Shown: piece by piece, positions 63,159 through 64,000 of the stretch | Layout of the letters: every line of letters starts with the position of its first letter | Numbering within the stretch: position 1 is the stretch's first letter | Assembly (NCBI GenBank): GCA_963820095.1 | Contig: CAWFZA010000018.1 | Coordinates: 124,001-188,000, forward strand | DNA from: Roseiarcus sp963820095 | GTDB taxonomy: Bacteria; Pseudomonadota; Alphaproteobacteria; Rhizobiales; Beijerinckiaceae | Direction of reading: 5' to 3' | DNA length: 64,000 bases | Notes under the pieces: model-generated | The model's database searches: none | What the model was told of the DNA's origin: nothing | What the model saw: the letters and a program-made list of their open reading frames with translations, nothing else | Program-made: the position numbers and the translations under genes

Positions 63159-63554
63159 ATGGATGGGAAGGTTCTCGGGGTCGAGCGCCGACGGCGTTGG
63201 AACAGGGATGAAAAGGCTCGGATCGTCGAAGAGACGCTGATGCCCGGAGCCGTGGTGTGTGAGGTGGCGCGGCGACACGGCGTTGCGCAGAGCCTGCTCT
63301 TCACATGGCGAAGGCAGGCGCGAACTCCTGAACCGGGCGGGAGAGACGGTTCGATTTTGCTGCCGGTTGAGATCGGAGCGGCGACGCCCTTGGGATCCGA
63401 GGCGGCAAGACAGTCGCGCGCAGCAGCAAGCAGCCGACGAGCGAGATCCGGGATGATCGAAATCGAGCTTGGCTCCGGGAGACGCGTGCGGGTCGACAGC
63501 GAGGTGGACGCCGAAGCGCTTCGGCGGGTTTTGAGTGTTCTGAGCGAACGATGA
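63159..63554 (+). CDS. tnpA: IS66 family accessory protein TnpA
   Basis: A 131-residue basic HTH protein of the OrfA/IS66 type: RRRWNRDEKARIVEETLMPG, VCEVARRHGVAQSLLFTWRR, then a Gly/Ser-rich linker and IEIELGSGRRVRVDSEVDAE with ALRRVLSVL at the C-terminus. It assists IS66 transposition, probably by binding DNA. The stop overlaps the tnpB start by four bases. Confidence 0.85.
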   Translation: MDGKVLGVERRRRWNRDEKARIVEETLMPGAVVCEVARRHGVAQSLLFTWRRQARTPEPGGRDGSILLPVEIGAATPLGSEAARQSRAAASSRRARSGMIEIELGSGRRVRVDSEVDAEALRRVLSVLSER

Positions 63555-63899
63555 TCCCGATGCCTAGCGGGGTTCGGGTGTGGATCGCGGCGGGCCACAC
63601 CGACATGCGTCGCGGCATGCAGGGACTGGCGCTTCAGGTTCAGGAACAGTTGAAGCGCGACCCGCATGGCGGCGATCTCTACATTTTCCGCGGGCGCAGG
63701 GGCGACCTCGCGAAGGATCCTTTGGCACGACGGCCTCGGGCTTTCGCTTTACGCCAAGCGGCTCGACCGGGGAAAGTTCATCTGGCCGTCGGCGAAGGAG
63801 GGCGTCGTGTCGATCTCGGCGGCGCAGATGGCCTACATGCTCGAAGGGATCGACTGGCGGAATCCACAACTGACGTGGCGGCCCAAAAGCGCTGGGTGA
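63551..63899 (+). CDS. tnpB: IS66 family accessory protein TnpB, one frame break
   Basis: IS66 Orf2-like protein of about 115 residues: PSGVRVWIAAGHTDMRRGMQ, LALQVQEQLKRDPHGGDLYI, FRGRRGDL, then after a shift near 63716 (GCGAAGGATCC; one G extra) ILWHDGLGLSLYAKRLDRGK and YMLEGIDWRNPQLTWRP. 349 bases is 3x116+1. Without tnpC the element would depend on another copy. Confidence 0.82.
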
Positions 63900-64000
63900 G
63901 CGTGCCGGCGAGCGCTGGGCAAGCGAAGAAAAACATGGGGTCACACGCATTTTAGGACGCCTCGAATCGCGAAAACTATGATTCCCTTCGCCTCATGGAT

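Larger units (their letters stand above)
63123..63946 (+). mobile_element. IS66-family element, apparently lacking tnpC
   Basis: It contains tnpA and tnpB but the third gene (the DDE transposase tnpC) does not follow. Instead an 8-base inverted match, GTGTGACC at 63123 and GGTCACAC at 63939, brackets the two genes. The brackets may be element ends, which would make a short derivative, or chance. The window ends 54 bases later. Confidence 0.45.

Noticed and set aside
1434..63899. Programmed +1 frameshifting or widespread pseudogenisation as the cause of frame breaks
   Set aside because: Break sites share no slippery motif or downstream structure that I can see, occur in unrelated genes including parC, and lie at different relative positions. 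Insertion errors are simpler.
1..64000. CRISPR arrays, restriction-modification, toxin-antitoxin or other defence modules
   Set aside because: I saw no regularly spaced repeats and no nuclease, methyltransferase or toxin family proteins; the single XRE protein has no partner toxin gene.

Overview
The window comes from a GC-rich alphaproteobacterium, most likely a member of the Rhizobiales/Hyphomicrobiales. This rests on the style of ParC, a rhizobial-type palindromic intergenic repeat, rhizobial-type IS630 and IS110 remnants, and the many solute-binding-protein ABC importers. I cannot assign a genus. The core (about 8-59 kb) is an accessory catabolic region with five carbohydrate-type ABC importers. 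It sits between an insertion-sequence-scarred left end with parC and a right end with a tRNA-Lys-like fragment, a P4-type integrase and decayed mobile DNA.

Layout. 0-7.6 kb: IS630 remnant, palindromic repeat, a small HTH protein, parC (two frame breaks), a small secreted protein, a YadG/YadH-type ABC-2 transporter, then nested IS630 and IS110 remnants. 8-11.6 kb: importer A (binding protein, ATPase, permease). 11.9-22.2 kb: hydrolases, namely tandem CE4 polysaccharide-deacetylase-family enzymes, a penicillin-acylase-family enzyme, a CobW GTPase, an amidase, an M20 peptidase and an amidohydrolase, with remnants of another CE4 gene and probably a hydantoinase. 22.7-30.4 kb: one apparent seven-gene minus-strand operon, CitE-like lyase, CaiB/BaiF CoA-transferase, importer B, PuuE-like amidohydrolase and isochorismatase-family amidase, with a divergent LysR gene. 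31.7-35.6 kb: importer C (xylose type) ending in an amidohydrolase. 35.9-38.8 kb: PhyH dioxygenase, LDH2 dehydrogenase and HpaI aldolase. 38.8-51.7 kb: a divergent pair of operons around an IclR regulator. Leftward are importer D, an enolase-superfamily dehydratase, a mutarotase, a Gfo/Idh dehydrogenase and a MaoC protein. Rightward are an amidohydrolase/lactonase, MaoC, CoA-transferase, epimerase and a MetE-like catalytic domain. 51.7-58.9 kb: importer E with a beta-propeller lactonase and an AstE-type deacylase. 59-64 kb: small secreted protein, tRNA-Lys-like fragment, integrase and phage/IS debris including an IS66 derivative.

Working together (inference). Enzymes at 31.7-47 kb match the steps of a non-phosphorylative sugar-acid route: mutarotation, oxidation to lactone, lactone hydrolysis, enolase-type dehydration, aldol cleavage. 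The MaoC/CaiB-BaiF/CitE enzymes suggest CoA-dependent processing of a dicarboxylic or branched acid. The LysR-flanked operon resembles itaconate/citramalate-type gene sets but is fused to a sugar-type importer and cyclic-amide hydrolases, which I do not recognise as a described pathway.

A window-wide oddity: at least fifteen breaks in otherwise intact reading frames, in thirteen genes, each fit one extra base. This looks more like residual sequencing insertions than decay, so these genes are annotated as single features across the break.
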